Shown here in pieces: positions 47,720 to 59,740 of a stretch of 64,000 bases of DNA. The translations under genes were made by a program, and so were the position numbers. Each line of letters starts with the position of its first letter. The first letter of the stretch is position 1. Under the pieces are notes generated by a model. It worked only from the letters and a program-made list of their open reading frames with translations, made no database searches and had not been told where the DNA came from. Source of the DNA: Panonychus citri. Taxonomy: Eukaryota; Arthropoda; Arachnida; Trombidiformes; Tetranychidae. Where the stretch lies: the NCBI RefSeq assembly GCF_014898815.1, contig NW_026515406.1:682001-746000 (forward strand), written 5' to 3'.

Positions 47720-49468
47720 ATGCCAATAGTATCTCATATACCTGATCATGTTTTGGTCATAATATTTTCATATCTTAAAACTTTAAGAGAGACCAACAAT
47801 GTACGTTTAGGTAAGTTTATTTGTAACAAAATCTTTAACTGAATCAAATTAATTAATTTTTATTTCTTATTATTCTTCTAGTTTGTCGTCACTGGAATGA
47901 ACTAATTCTCAACTTTTGGTCTAAAAGGAGAAATTAACTCTCGATAAGTACATTGAATCTCGTAAGTCTTTAACTATTCAATTTCGTTCTTCCTTGCAAC
48001 GATTTTCCATCTAAGTGATTATAATTTGGTATTTTTCTTTTACAGCTCAATCATTTTCAGAATATGTCACTGCCTTATCGAAAAGACATCCAAAAGTCAA
48101 GGAAATTACAATTGAACCGGTCGATACATCAACCACTCCAAATATAGTCGAGAACGTACCTTGTCATTACTCTTCCATAGGAAAAATGTTCCCTCGGCTT
48201 GAAAAGTTAATCTTTTACGACACCATAATGGAAGATGCTGCTCTCATGGCGATCGTTAAAGCTTGTACCAACTTACGGGTACGATTGAATTTCAATCATA
48301 ATCACAATCATCGTTATCATTTTCATCTCTTTTTCTCTTGCATTCCAATTCCATTCAGCACATGTGCTTATACTCTTGTTACGAGATTCAGGATACCGGG
48401 ATAATCAAAGCTCTTCGAAGTGCTCCTCAAATCAAGGAATTAGAAATAATTGGTTGTCCTGAAGTTGGTTCGAGCATCGCTGTTCATTGTAGAAATTTAT
48501 CTCATCTCTGTTTTGAAGAGTCTCCGGTAAAAATATCTATACCATAGAATTAATTTAAAGGAAAAAATTAATTTCAATTATATTATTTTCCTCTCCTAGT
48601 TTGATAATACTACTTGGATTCAATTGTCGGACGCTGGTGGTAAAAATAATTTGGAAAAACTCGCCTGCACTCCGATGAAATATGATAGACTTTGTTTACT
48701 CAGTCAAAAGTTTCCCCAATTGAAACAATTATACATCTCTGAATTTGACGATGAAGGTAAATTGATTTCTTTTAAACTTCTCATAAACTTGCTAATTTAT
48801 CTCCTTTCTTGATTTACACTATAGATCATTTTAATCAATCAGATTACATTGGTTTTCCATTATTAGAAAAATTATGTATAACTTATGGTAGTGTCTCAAC
48901 TAGTGAAAATCTTTACCACATCATTTCAAAGTGTCCATCATTGAAAATCCTTTGGATTTGGAACTGTGTCAACAAATCAATCGGAGTTTTCATCGATGAA
49001 TTAATGGGCCGAATAGAAGATAACATAATCCATCTCATCATGGACGATTTAAAGGTAAAACTCAATATTGTTTAATTGAACTAAAGAATTAACAAAAAAA
49101 CTTTTTCTTTTAAACAGGCCAGTCAACTTGAGGCAATAAACTTGCGACACTTCACAAAACTGAGAAAATTAACAATAATCGGAACAACTCTTACAAACTC
49201 GATAATTCAACGGATAATCGATTCCTGTCCATGTTTAACACAACTTGACATCATTGACGCTGTTCCACCTTCTACTTTGGATATAAAAGCGACTCATGAG
49301 GACTTTTGGCTAAGCACTCAGCCCATAACGATGAGAGCGTCTTGTATCAACATAGAGCCACCTTTTCGAGTTAATTACAAAACTGCCGGAGACTTTTACG
49401 AAGGTCCAATACTCGAGTTAAATTTCGACCCACAAAGACCTAAGTATTATTACCGAAGACAAAATTAA
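47720..49468 (+). CDS. F-box/LRR protein (one-base frameshift in exon 2)
   Basis: Seven exons: 47720-47810, 47882-47961, 48046-48278, 48359-48526, 48600-48756, 48825-49054 and 49118-49468, about 436 codons. The F-box is at the start (IPDHVLVIIFSYL...VRLVCRHWNELI) and irregular leucine-rich repeats fill the rest (LEKLIFYD, IKELEIIGC, LKILWIWNC, LRKLTIIG). Such proteins recruit substrates to SCF ubiquitin ligases. Exon 2 starts in the frame of VCRHWNELILNFW but would hit TAA; the continuation KEKLTLDKYIES lies one frame over, so one base is missing near 47922-47930, in an A run. All other junctions keep frame. Sequencing error or recent mutation. Confidence 0.88.
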
Positions 49469-49683
49469 TCGAATGCAATTTAAAAAAGACGAAAAATTTA
49501 TTTCTTTCATATTCAATACAACCATGATTTCATGAGTTTAACCACAATTGTGATTTCCAAGAGTCTTATATTTTAAATCCAAGAAAATAACAAAACAAAT
49601 CAACTTTTTAAAGATGATGATTTAAATTGATTGTTCAACCTTGAGGAATTTTATTCAAGTGATTAATCGTTTAAGGTACCAAC

Positions 49684-50945
49684 TTAATCATCAATGGCCT
49701 TCAATTGTTTATTGTATTTCTCAGTGAAAATCCTCTTCCTTTCATGGTACCTTGCCAATTCTTGGTGACTGAAATTCTGTGACAATCAAATTAAATTGTT
49801 AAACAAAATGAATCGCAATTCATGTTAACTTACCAAAGCTTCTTGAAAGTTTTCACCAGTTTTCTTGTAGATGACACAAAGCCGAAGCAAAAGAACCAAT
49901 AACAAAAAGAAATCAACTTCCATGCAAAGATGATCCAGTGAATCGATAATTGGATCAACCGAAGATAAATTTTTAATATGTTCTTCTCGATAAATGGAAA
50001 CCAAATGCCGGACAATATCATCGTTGGGCCAGAAAACATTTTTCCAAAATTCGGGAACAAAATAATCAACCGATTTGGCGTAAATGAAAAAAGCAATATC
50101 ATAACCACGGAATCCATAGGAACAATTTTCATAATCATAAAGGAAAATTTTCTCATCCATAGTTGAACCATTTTTACGTAAAAATATATTCGCAAACTGA
50201 ACATCATTATGATTAAACACCGGACGAGAATTGACCACTTTAAGTGTTTTCTCAAACCAGGTCACCTCACTAGACCAATCGAATGCAGCTAATTCAACTC
50301 GAAACTCATCAAATTCTGGTTTAACAATACCAGGATTGAATAGAGCTTTATTATCAAGTCCATCTTTATACCATTGTTTGACCATCTCAAGGACGGAAGT
50401 TGACCTTTTCGATATGGCAACATCAAGGTTATGAACTTTGGCTATTTTTCTCATGACTGGTTCTAAAAATTTCATTTCGTGACGGTCACTTGGGTCAACA
50501 TCTTCATGTTCAATATACTCCTCGATTCGTCCTTCATCAAAGACACCAAATATTTTGGGTCCTAAGTCATTGTGAAACAATTGCTGTTGGATTAACGGTA
50601 AAGCGGCATTGGAAACTCTAATCATGTCTCCTCGTTTACCAACAAAGGCACTTCCGTAGGTGCGAACCAACACTTTTTCTGGCATTTTTATCGTCCCTTT
50701 ACCAGAAAGTTTCTTGTTGGTACATACAAATACCCGATTACATAAACCGCCACTGGAAAGAAGTGAAAAATAGTCAACAATTAGCTGATGAGAAACAATA
50801 ATTACAATACTTACGGAATTATTTTACAATCAAAATCATCTTCAGCTAAATCAATCCATGGACCACCAATATATTCACTGCACAATTTTTGACAATTACC
50901 AGAATCTTCATCTTTCTGTTTAAAAATTTCATCAAATGAGGACAT
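49684..50945 (-). CDS. Choline kinase-like protein
   Basis: Three exons, 50945-50815, 50752-49834 and 49776-49684, giving 380 residues. The family phosphorylates choline (or ethanolamine) with ATP as the first step of the Kennedy pathway for phosphatidylcholine. The nucleotide-binding region includes GGLCNRVFVC and KVLVRTYGSA. The catalytic Brenner motif is HNDVQFANIF (Asp about 227), followed by the choline-kinase motif YDYENCSYGFRGYDIA (Asp about 250). The GGLxN segment near the start favours choline kinase over ethanolamine kinase, but dual activity is common. Length is near the family's usual 400-450. Confidence 0.92.
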
Positions 50946-52214
50946 CTTTGTTAATTGTTACCACTGGAATTGAAAAGTAAATCAATAGACAATTGAACAA
51001 AACTAATTAACAAGAGGTACTGAGGGATAATTTTCCCCAACAAAGATCCAAATTAAACTGTTGGAAAACAATAGACTTTGATTAAACTTGAGAAGATAGT
51101 GAAACAATCAAGAAACGATAATCAAAAGATAATAAGAGTTAATCAATTGTTTACAAAAATCAACAGACAAATGAGTTGTATTAATAATTTGATTTCTATC
51201 AACTTGTTGAGACAAATCAATTCTACCTTAGAAAACGAGTCTCAAATTGTTGAAATGATTTAGAAACAACTTTTTCTCGATAATCTCATTTAGCTTCAGG
51301 GTTACAATTAGTTTTTTTTAATGATTACGCTAATCAAGAGCAGTTGACCTTAACAGAGAGAGTACATTTGTCCTTCTGGATTAATAATCAGAGAGAAAGA
51401 GATTATCTCTTTAAATAATCAATTTATTGTTTAAAGAATTGATTAGAAAGTATTTAATCATAACATGAAGATCAAGAAAACATAACAATTAATCAATATT
51501 ACAATAGATTGGAAATATTTTTCAATTGTAATTACACTTTGAATGTTATCATTATGTAAATTGGTTTTGTTAATTTATGTACAACAAAAATTACATAAAA
51601 TAAGCTGATTGATTAGTTATTGTTAATTAAATTGATTGTTCATTTAAAATAACACAAAAAGAAGGTATTTTAGGAAAAAGATTAAGATTTCAACACGTAA
51701 ATTGATTGTGTTGATTAAATTGTCTTGATGAAGTTGTAAGTTAATTGTTGTTAATGTAAAATGATGTCGGTGGTTTTGGTGATGATGGTTAATACTTTTT
51801 TGGAGATTGTGTATTTGTATAAATTAGTTGATTAACTGATTGTTGATTCTCTTAGAATGGAAGAAGTCGAATGTCACAATTTAAATGAATTTCTTTCATT
51901 TTATGATGATTAAAGTCGTAAATTGGCCCAAGTGAATGAAGGAAAACTGGAAAAGAAAAATAGAAAAAATAATTAAAGTCTAATTGTTAACAATTAGCAG
52001 AGAAATTGATTGTTATTTTCCGGATTAATAATCGAAAATTAGATTTCGATTAATATAATTATCGATCAAAAAATAAATGATCAGATCAATAAGTGAATAT
52101 TATGAATTATCTTATTGGTATTGAGAAAATAAAGACAAAATCTTTGCAATTAATTAATTATCCAACTTAATTATAAGATATGTTACTATTAATAAGATTG
52201 TTAACATTAATTGA
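50946..52214. other. Intergenic region, choline kinase 5' / RILPL 3'
   Basis: About 1.27 kb, AT-rich. The open frame at 51078-51263 is short and unrecognised. No repeats of note. Confidence 0.5.
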
Positions 52215-55200
52215 TCACTCCAAAGGAAACAATAGATTAATTATGTAAACGTACAATTTAACTATTTTCGAAGATCGTTTCCAAGGGAACAGTTTCTCTT
52301 CGGGTTCTTTATTGATCGGACCTTGGACTGGAGCGTCGTCCGAAACTGTGGGCATCCGACGAGGTGAATTAACTACTGAACGGACTTTAAGTGGACTTCG
52401 ACATCGACAATTTGCTAAACTTTCTTCTAATTTGGCAACTCGACTTCGAAGTCTATTTTTCTCCATTATAATTTCTCGAAGCTCAGCAAATGAGAAACGA
52501 GACTTGATCATCTCTCGTCTTTGTTTGTCCGATAATCGTTGGGGAGATTCTTGATTAATTACTAAATCAGGTTGATTAGTTGATTGTACTTTGTCTGTGG
52601 TTCTTGTCGGTGATACATTTAGCGTGGTACTTGTGGGTAAGCTTTTCGAGGAGGCTTCGTCTTTATCGCCTTCGAGGTTCGCCTTAGCTTCAGGAGTTAA
52701 ATTTTCTTCCAAAATTTCAACAAAACTGTTCTCTAAATTTTTAAGCTTCTTTTTAACTTCGCGTGTCCTTTGTTGACAATCTTCAATTTGTTCATGTAAC
52801 TGTAACAATTAAAAAAAAAGAAAATTAATCATTAATTAGTTTACAAAATAATCAGTTATTAATATTTAATGTCATCATGATTAAGGTTACTAGCTAATAG
52901 AATTGAGATTCAAGTAAATGAATAAACTGTCACACCTGAAAACTGAATTTAAATTATTCAATAGAAATAAAATACTGAATGATTAAGGGAAAATTAATTA
53001 ATTTCAATAATGTCACTCAATTTGTTCATCATTTAACCGGAAAAGGGTGAAAACAATTATGTTTTATACTGTAAATTGTTGTTCATTTTTGCTTAATCAT
53101 CAACGTAATCAAACTGGTAAATGACAAAACATAATAACAATGGCGAAACTGTCAAATCAAATTAATATTTTCTAGACAAATTAAGTTAATTAAAGAAACA
53201 ACAGTTAACCTTGAAAAACTAAAACCATTAACCTTGTCAAAGTGAATAATTCAAATGATACCAACCAAATAGTAATTACAATTAACATCATTTTCGGATT
53301 ATTGGAAAAGATTAAGATTAATGAAAAAATGGGATAAAGGATTAAAATATAAGATGTAAATATTTACATTACTTTGATAACTACGGTGATATTTATGATT
53401 AATAACAATCAGCGAAATCAATTTCAGTTACTAAGGCAAGAAAAAAGTTTTCTAATAAATAAATTATCTAAATCAACATAATGTAATATAAGAAATGTTT
53501 TTTTTCGAGTTGATTGTAATATCATATATTGTATCTTAAATTGATGTTGTTGATTGAAAGTCACGTTTCTAAATATCTTGTAATAATTTAGTGTACAATC
53601 AACAATTTAAGTAGTAAATCAAGTAATCAATTTAGGTAGAAAAACAATAACAACAACAACAATCAACCTTAAGTGCATTGTATTGTAATTAACGATGAAA
53701 ACTATTGAAGAAATCAATAAATGACTATGAATTTAACTAGAAAATCAGTCACAATCAACTAATTGCATATGAAAATATAGTTTTAAACTCAATCCAATAA
53801 CAAGATTGATAATCTATGGGTGATGCTGGTTCGTGAAGAGAATTAATTTTAGTTTGATTATGAGATTAAATTGTAATTACTTCATCAATCTGTTCGTCTT
53901 TGGAAGCCAATTCTTTCTGTTGATTCTCACATTGGATTCGTAGTTGATTAAGTTCAGATTCGTTAATCCGATTCTCTTCAGCATTATTTGATTCACTAAT
54001 TGAGACGAAACCTAAATTGTTGATAGAAAAGGTTAAAAGGAAGTAGAAGAAATTTAATTAAATTAAATTATCAATTGTTTCTAGAAGACAAAGAGATTGA
54101 AACAAAAAATCTAATTGTTATTAGTGAAATCTATTGTTAACCAAATTATAATAATTTGTACAATCATTTCAAAAAACAATTAACTTTAAATTGGTTATTT
54201 CAATTTTTAAAACAATTCAAGGTTGGCAAATTGTTAATCACAATTAAAATATTACAATGGTGTTAAATATCATCTGAAAAATATCAAAATATCAATATGG
54301 TTTTTTTCTGGTTAAATTGTAAAAACACCGATGATCATCAAGGTAACAATTAGTTAATTTGAATAATAATAAAATGAAGCAATCATCTGATCAAAATCCG
54401 GAAGTAAAATCAAATTGAGTTAATTGTTTGACTTGTTAAAAACAACCAACGACAATGTGATTAACCTTAAACATAAACTACGACAATTAAGTGAAGGACG
54501 AAAAAAAAATCAATAAATAACGTGGACAGTTAATCCAATGATTAACTTTGATTGTTGAGAATAGAAAAAAAAAATTAACAAGTTAACATTAAGGTTAGAG
54601 GTCTTGTAATTTAAATAATAGTTAATTCATTGAACTTTCAGTTAAAAAGTGTAACTGACCTTTCATTTCAACTCTCTACCTGGTCAATGGATGATTAAAC
54701 TATTAACTAAAAATCGTTGATTCTTTAAATGTTAATCGTTAAGTAATTAAATGATTTGACAATTAACTATACTGATCATTGATAATTTCATAGGGATAGA
54801 GAAAAGGGAAATGAAAGAAATTGAATTGATTGATTTGAGGATTAAACTGTCAAGGTGAAAGGTTATTGTTAGGCGGGAATAGAATTCAATTGGTTTAAAT
54901 ATTTTTCTAATTGTATTGATATTGATTAAGAGCAAATGAGGAAATTAATCACTAGAAAATATCAATTATTAAAGAGGATCTTGAAACAATTAACTAATTA
55001 GGGTAGAAGAGGAGAAAAAGATAATAGATTTTTCAATGAGAGGGAATAATATTTGTTGTTATTGTTTGATCAACATAATACATTTAATGTATTTAATTTT
55101 CACTTTCACTAATCAAACTCTTATGATTAGTAATTAACTCGTGATGGTTAAATTATTAATAGATTACTCACCCTGAAGAGATGTGTACATGGAAAGGGAG

Positions 55201-55568
55201 GCTTGTAACCTTTGATTTTCTAATTGTAATTTTCGTACTTTGTTGATTAGCTCGTTGTTTTCTTTTCTCCAATTATCTTCAATTTGTTCCAATTCTTTAT
55301 CCAATTTCATTCGATTCTCAGCTCGTTCGTTTCTCTCCTTTTCCAGGTGATAAATTCTATTAAGAAATGTCTTCAATTCAACGGTAATTTCATCTCTTTT
55401 AAGACAACAGGCCTCCAAATGTTGTAGAATATAGATAACTTTGGACATTAAATTCTCCACATTACCACTCCCTTGAATATCGATAATTTTCTCGAATTCT
55501 TTACCAATTTCTGAGGCCAATTCATAGACATCTTCAACTGACATTTCTTCTTTATATTTAGAATCCAT
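52215..55568 (-). CDS. RILPL: RILP-like coiled-coil protein
   Basis: Three exons, 55568-55172, 54011-53881 and 52799-52215, giving 370 residues, with two introns of over 1 kb, large for this window. The N-terminal RH1 domain is clear (SVEDVYELASEIGKEFEKII), followed by a long coiled coil. The RH2 domain is near the C-terminus (RFSFAELREIIMEKNRLRSR). RILP and RILP-like proteins bind Rab GTPases and dynein/kinesin regulators; RILPL1/2 bind LRRK2-phosphorylated Rab8/10 and control ciliary and lysosomal traffic. The start at 55568 gives MDSKYKEEMSVEDVY. The upstream region carries an RFX X-box. Confidence 0.9.
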
Positions 55569-56323
55569 GGTGTCACAATGAGCATTAAACATGAAGAAAT
55601 AAATAGAAAACAATGAGGGTCAAAAAGGAACAATCAACCTTTCCACCAATAAGAAATTGAGAGAAATCCTTTCAAGTAGAAAATCTCAGTTACACTTGTT
55701 CCTTAGAGATTTTTGTTGTTGTTGATGAAGAAAAAGAAATTAAAACAATGGAACAAATTTATCACCACATATTCAGCAACAATAGAAATAAGATGAAAGA
55801 CACAATTGATTCAATTAATTAAGAGAATTGACTAAATAAGAAAAAAAAAGAAATTTAAACACACAAATAATCAAGAGAAGAGAAAAAATTTCTAAGGCGA
55901 AAGAAGAAAAAATAATCTCCAAGCCAAAGAGTAAAAACCACAAAGAGAAAAAAAGATTAACACAGTTGTAGATCTTTTAATGGAGAGTATCACAATTAAC
56001 CTCGAGGTTAGATTAATGGTTAATTAAGGAGAAACAATCAAGAAATTAAAAGAAATAATTTAAAAAATGTCAACATTCACCAAAAGTGTTTCCTTCCCAA
56101 TCCGAATGACGAAAGAAATGAAATTGATTTTCTTTTCTTTCGTTGCCTGGCAACGGTAAACAATTTTCTTCCTTTTCAACTCTGCCATCTGTTTGGAAAA
56201 TGTGATTCTCTTTAAAAGTGAAGGTGATTATCTAATTGTTGCTTTTAAATTAGTTAATTGTGATTATTTTTCTAATTTAATTGTTGCAAATTGTCCACAA
56301 TTTGATGGACTTTTGCTTGGAAT
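55569..56323. promoter_or_regulatory. Divergent promoter region RILPL / ALKBH7
   Basis: 755 bp between the RILPL (-) and ALKBH7 (+) start codons. Left part is purine-rich; the right part holds an X-box. Confidence 0.55.
56142..56154. promoter_or_regulatory. RFX X-box, perfect palindrome
   Basis: GTTGCCTGGCAAC: two perfect GTTGCC/GGCAAC half sites around one T. This is the ideal RFX-family site used to drive ciliary genes in animals. It is 170 bp upstream of the ALKBH7 ATG and 574 bp upstream of the RILPL ATG. Confidence 0.75.
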
Positions 56324-57076
56324 ATGATTTGTACCAAAATTCCAGCTAAAATATTGACTTTATGTCGTTCTTTTTGTCTTACCTCTAAGTCTCCTGTTGG
56401 TTGTGGTCATTTAGATGTTAATACAATTAGATTTAATTGTCCTGAGGTTCAAAAGATAATTGGTGATTCTTTCACAATTAAGGAGGATTTTATTTCGCCT
56501 CTAGAAGAAGATAATCTGGTTAAAGAGGTTGAACCAGTGTTGAAGCGATATAAATATGATGATACTCATATCGACAATGTCAGTTTGTTACATTTTATTT
56601 TATTCTATTTTCTTATTGTGATTTTTTTTTCTCATTTTCTTTTGCAGGCCATTAAACAGTATCGTGAAATTGAAAAGTCTAAATGGTCAGTAGAGAATCA
56701 ATTGGTTATTGATAGGATAAGAGCAATTGTTTTCCGTCCCGATGAGAAAATATTACAACCTGTACATATTTTAGATCTTTCTGTTAATGGTTTTATTAAG
56801 CCTCACCTTGATTCGGTTAAATTTTGTGGACCATCAATCGGTGGTGTTTCCTTGTTATCTGATTGTATCATGAGATTTACTCATGATCAAAATCCGTCAC
56901 TTTCCATGGATGTTTGGCTTAAACGTCGTTCTCTTTACATAATGAGAGATGAATCCCGATATTTATTTAAACATGAAATTCTCAGTGCCGGTGACTCTAA
57001 ATTTGGTGAAATAACAATTCCAAGATCGAGAAGAATATCAATTATCTGTAGATGTTTTCCAAAATCAACAGACTAA
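56324..57076 (+). CDS. ALKBH7: ALKBH7, mitochondrial AlkB-type dioxygenase
   Basis: Two exons, 56324-56578 and 56648-57076, giving 227 residues (human 221). It is an Fe(II)/2-oxoglutarate dioxygenase. Iron ligands are visible: His and Asp in GFIKPHLDSVKFCG (about 138 and 140) and His in FKHEIL (about 194); the 2-oxoglutarate Arg lies in PRSRRISIICR. The block VHILDLSVNGFIKPHLDS is close to vertebrate ALKBH7. The family member acts in mitochondria, affecting fatty-acid metabolism and programmed necrosis, and on mitochondrial RNA methylation. The N-terminus is basic with hydroxylated residues, as for a mitochondrial targeting peptide. Confidence 0.95.
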   Translation: MICTKIPAKILTLCRSFCLTSKSPVGCGHLDVNTIRFNCPEVQKIIGDSFTIKEDFISPLEEDNLVKEVEPVLKRYKYDDTHIDNVSLLHFILFYFLIVIFFSHFLLQAIKQYREIEKSKWSVENQLVIDRIRAIVFRPDEKILQPVHILDLSVNGFIKPHLDSVKFCGPSIGGVSLLSDCIMRFTHDQNPSLSMDVWLKRRSLYIMRDESRYLFKHEILSAGDSKFGEITIPRSRRISIICRCFPKSTD

Positions 57077-57951
57077 CGTTTAGAAAATAATTTCTTTCAT
57101 AGAAGACGGAAAAGTAGCCTGAATTTGTAAATTGTTGACCAATTAGATTTCTATCAATACGATTTAGATCAATTCAATTCAACAAATCCTGTAATTCAAA
57201 ATGTAACCAAGGAAAAAGCTACACTCAAATTGTGAGACTCTTTTCAACGACAACAAAAAACCTGATGACAATTCTTAAAGTTGAAAAAGCTCAATTCACT
57301 CAGATTAATCATCGTAATTAAGACAACACAAAGAAAAGCAATTTCGGAGGTAAATTAAAAGCTTCCAAGTAGCTTGTGAGAGAGAGAAAGATATTATCAA
57401 GCCAATTGATTATTCCAACCAAAGGAGGAAGTAATTGAATCTGTTTATGTTACTACAATTTATCATTAGTGTTTAATTGTGATAATCATCGATAAATTGT
57501 CCAAATTAACGAAAGATAAACACCTTACTATTTTCTGAAGTACTTGAAGAAGATAAATCAGCTGTTCTCTCTCTCTCTCTCTCTTTTAGTGTTCCTCTTC
57601 CTGACATGTCAACAAAAACAAAGAAAAAAGTTCTATTTGCTCTTGAGAAAAAGCTATTCAATTGTTTTTATTTTCTTGAAGAAAATTTAATTTCTTTACT
57701 AACCGGTGACAGTGAATATTGTTCATTAGTTAATTGTTCCTAAAATGACTCCAAGATCAACTTGTTAATTGAAATTTAATTGTGTTTTTTGTGCCTTCAA
57801 GAGGATAAGTTGATAACCCAGAAAACAACAACAACAACAACAGTGAATTTGGGTTTGGTTTTTTATCTTCATTTCTTTGTTTCTTGTTGGGATTAACTAG
57901 ATTTTCCTTGTGATCATCCCAGATTAATTGTTCTAATATTTAAGTGAAACA
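57077..57951. other. Intergenic region
   Basis: Between ALKBH7 and the next F-box gene. A short (TC)n at about 57565-57584 and CAACAA runs near 57826-57841. No coding sequence seen. Confidence 0.5.
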
Positions 57952-59412
57952 ATGACAACCTTACAAGACAATGAAGATATTATTGTGGAGATAATTAAAT
58001 ATCTTAATATCCAAGAGAAATTGCGACTCCGAGCAGTTTGTCGTAAATGGTATCATTTGATTGAACTTAATCTTTCACGGACTCGAGTTTTGGCCAATAT
58101 TGACACTAAATCATTGGGATATCGTAATACCTGTTGTGATGATGATAGTCATTCAATCACTCGCCTGAACACCATTGAATACTCATGGAAACATGATTCA
58201 GAAAAATTTACTCTTCTATTAACCAAAGTGTTGAATCATTTTTTTCAACTGTCCGCTCTTTATTTACATAATTTAAAAATCTCCACCAATCAAATATCGG
58301 CTTTAGCTGATTTTACCTTTGTTGGTAAAACGCTTTCTCACCTTAGTTTAACCGCTTGTGAACTTGATGCCGTTTCCCGTCGAGAATGGTCTTACCTTTG
58401 CTCCAAAATGTCACCTAAATTATCCCATCTTACACTTTACCAAAACAAAGAGATGAGTCGTGATAAATTGTTGATTGTTAAGCGACACTGTACCAATCTA
58501 ACGGAAATTAATTATGATCTTTTTAAGGCCGATTCTTGTTTGGATACAATGATTCCCGATGATTTGAGAAAACTTCATGTTCACATTTCCGATGTACCGA
58601 TTACCCGTTTAAAGCATATGTTTGTTGATGCACTTAAACATCAACCCAATTTAACACATTTAAAGTTACCCTGTATCTCAATGTACTACAGTCACTTGGA
58701 AACAATTTGTTTAACTTGCCGTAAATTGGTTTGTCTTGAAATTCCTCTGGTCAAAGATTATCTTGACCATGAGTACGATTGTGGTGTGGTGATCGGTAAT
58801 CTACAAAATCTTAAAAGTTTTACCTTATTAAGTTTTCACTTCGATGTGACCGATCAAGATCCTCCTAATATTGATAAAATGATCACTCGAATTGTTCAAA
58901 GTCGTGGAAAACATTTACAATCCCTTAAAATTGGACAATACTCAATAACCCTAAACACTTTTGCCGAGATTGCCGCTAATTGTAATGATTTAATTGAATT
59001 TCACTATTTTCATGATGATCGATGTGGCTATTGGGGCCATCGGAATCTATTCCTAATCAATGGTTTCCTTGATGACGATGCTGCTAAACTATTGGCCAAC
59101 ATGGAATCACTTCGAGTGCTTAATATCAGTTATTCTGTTATTTCCGACAATTATATTGCCACTATAATTGAATCTTGTCCCAAATTACGTCGATTGCATC
59201 TTAATCATTGTAAATTTGCTGGACTTCGTTGTTTAGAGGCTTTTATTGATTCTGCCCGCCGGGTACCCGATCAAGTTTTCCACCTCATCTTAGGTCATCT
59301 CAATGAAATAATGTCTTGTTTCAATATCAGTAGTCATAAATTGCAATTTCCTGTTAATTTGAATTGTGATTGTTTCCACAAGGAGTGTGACATTGATGTT
59401 GTTTACGATTAA
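57952..59412 (+). CDS. Intronless F-box/LRR protein
   Basis: Single exon of 486 residues. The F-box is at the N-terminus (EDIIVEIIKYLNIQEKLRLRAVCRKWYHLIELNL), within the first 50 residues. Irregular leucine-rich repeats follow (LSHLSLTAC, LTHLKLPCISM, LRVLNISYSVI, LRRLHLNHCKF). It resembles the gene at 47720 in layout, but that gene has seven exons. The role would be a substrate receptor of an SCF ubiquitin ligase; the substrate cannot be predicted. Absence of introns could reflect retroposition or intron loss; no poly-A tract or flanking repeat was seen. Confidence 0.9.
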   Translation: MTTLQDNEDIIVEIIKYLNIQEKLRLRAVCRKWYHLIELNLSRTRVLANIDTKSLGYRNTCCDDDSHSITRLNTIEYSWKHDSEKFTLLLTKVLNHFFQLSALYLHNLKISTNQISALADFTFVGKTLSHLSLTACELDAVSRREWSYLCSKMSPKLSHLTLYQNKEMSRDKLLIVKRHCTNLTEINYDLFKADSCLDTMIPDDLRKLHVHISDVPITRLKHMFVDALKHQPNLTHLKLPCISMYYSHLETICLTCRKLVCLEIPLVKDYLDHEYDCGVVIGNLQNLKSFTLLSFHFDVTDQDPPNIDKMITRIVQSRGKHLQSLKIGQYSITLNTFAEIAANCNDLIEFHYFHDDRCGYWGHRNLFLINGFLDDDAAKLLANMESLRVLNISYSVISDNYIATIIESCPKLRRLHLNHCKFAGLRCLEAFIDSARRVPDQVFHLILGHLNEIMSCFNISSHKLQFPVNLNCDCFHKECDIDVVYD

Positions 59413-59740
59413 TCATCAATTAACATGATACAACCAAATCAACAACACGATCAATTTGATAAAACCACCAGCCTTGTAAATCAAAACAATACTTAACAAG
59501 ATAATTAATCAAATCAAAACTGAGGTTTAATTTTAAAAATTACTAAAATTTGTCCTCTTCCAAGTTGTAATTAGTTCAATCCATTTTCAACCCAAGTAAC
59601 AATCAACTTGATTCAGTTTAAATAAATACAAATAAGTTCACTAATTGTCTATATGAAACGTGTTGTTTAATTATATTATTAATATGATGAAACAATCAAC
59701 TGTAATTGATATTTAACTGTAAATCTTCAAGATGACTTTC
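59413..59740. other. Convergent 3' region
   Basis: Holds the 3' UTRs of the F-box gene (+) and DEG/ENaC gene 1 (-). No coding sequence. Confidence 0.45.
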
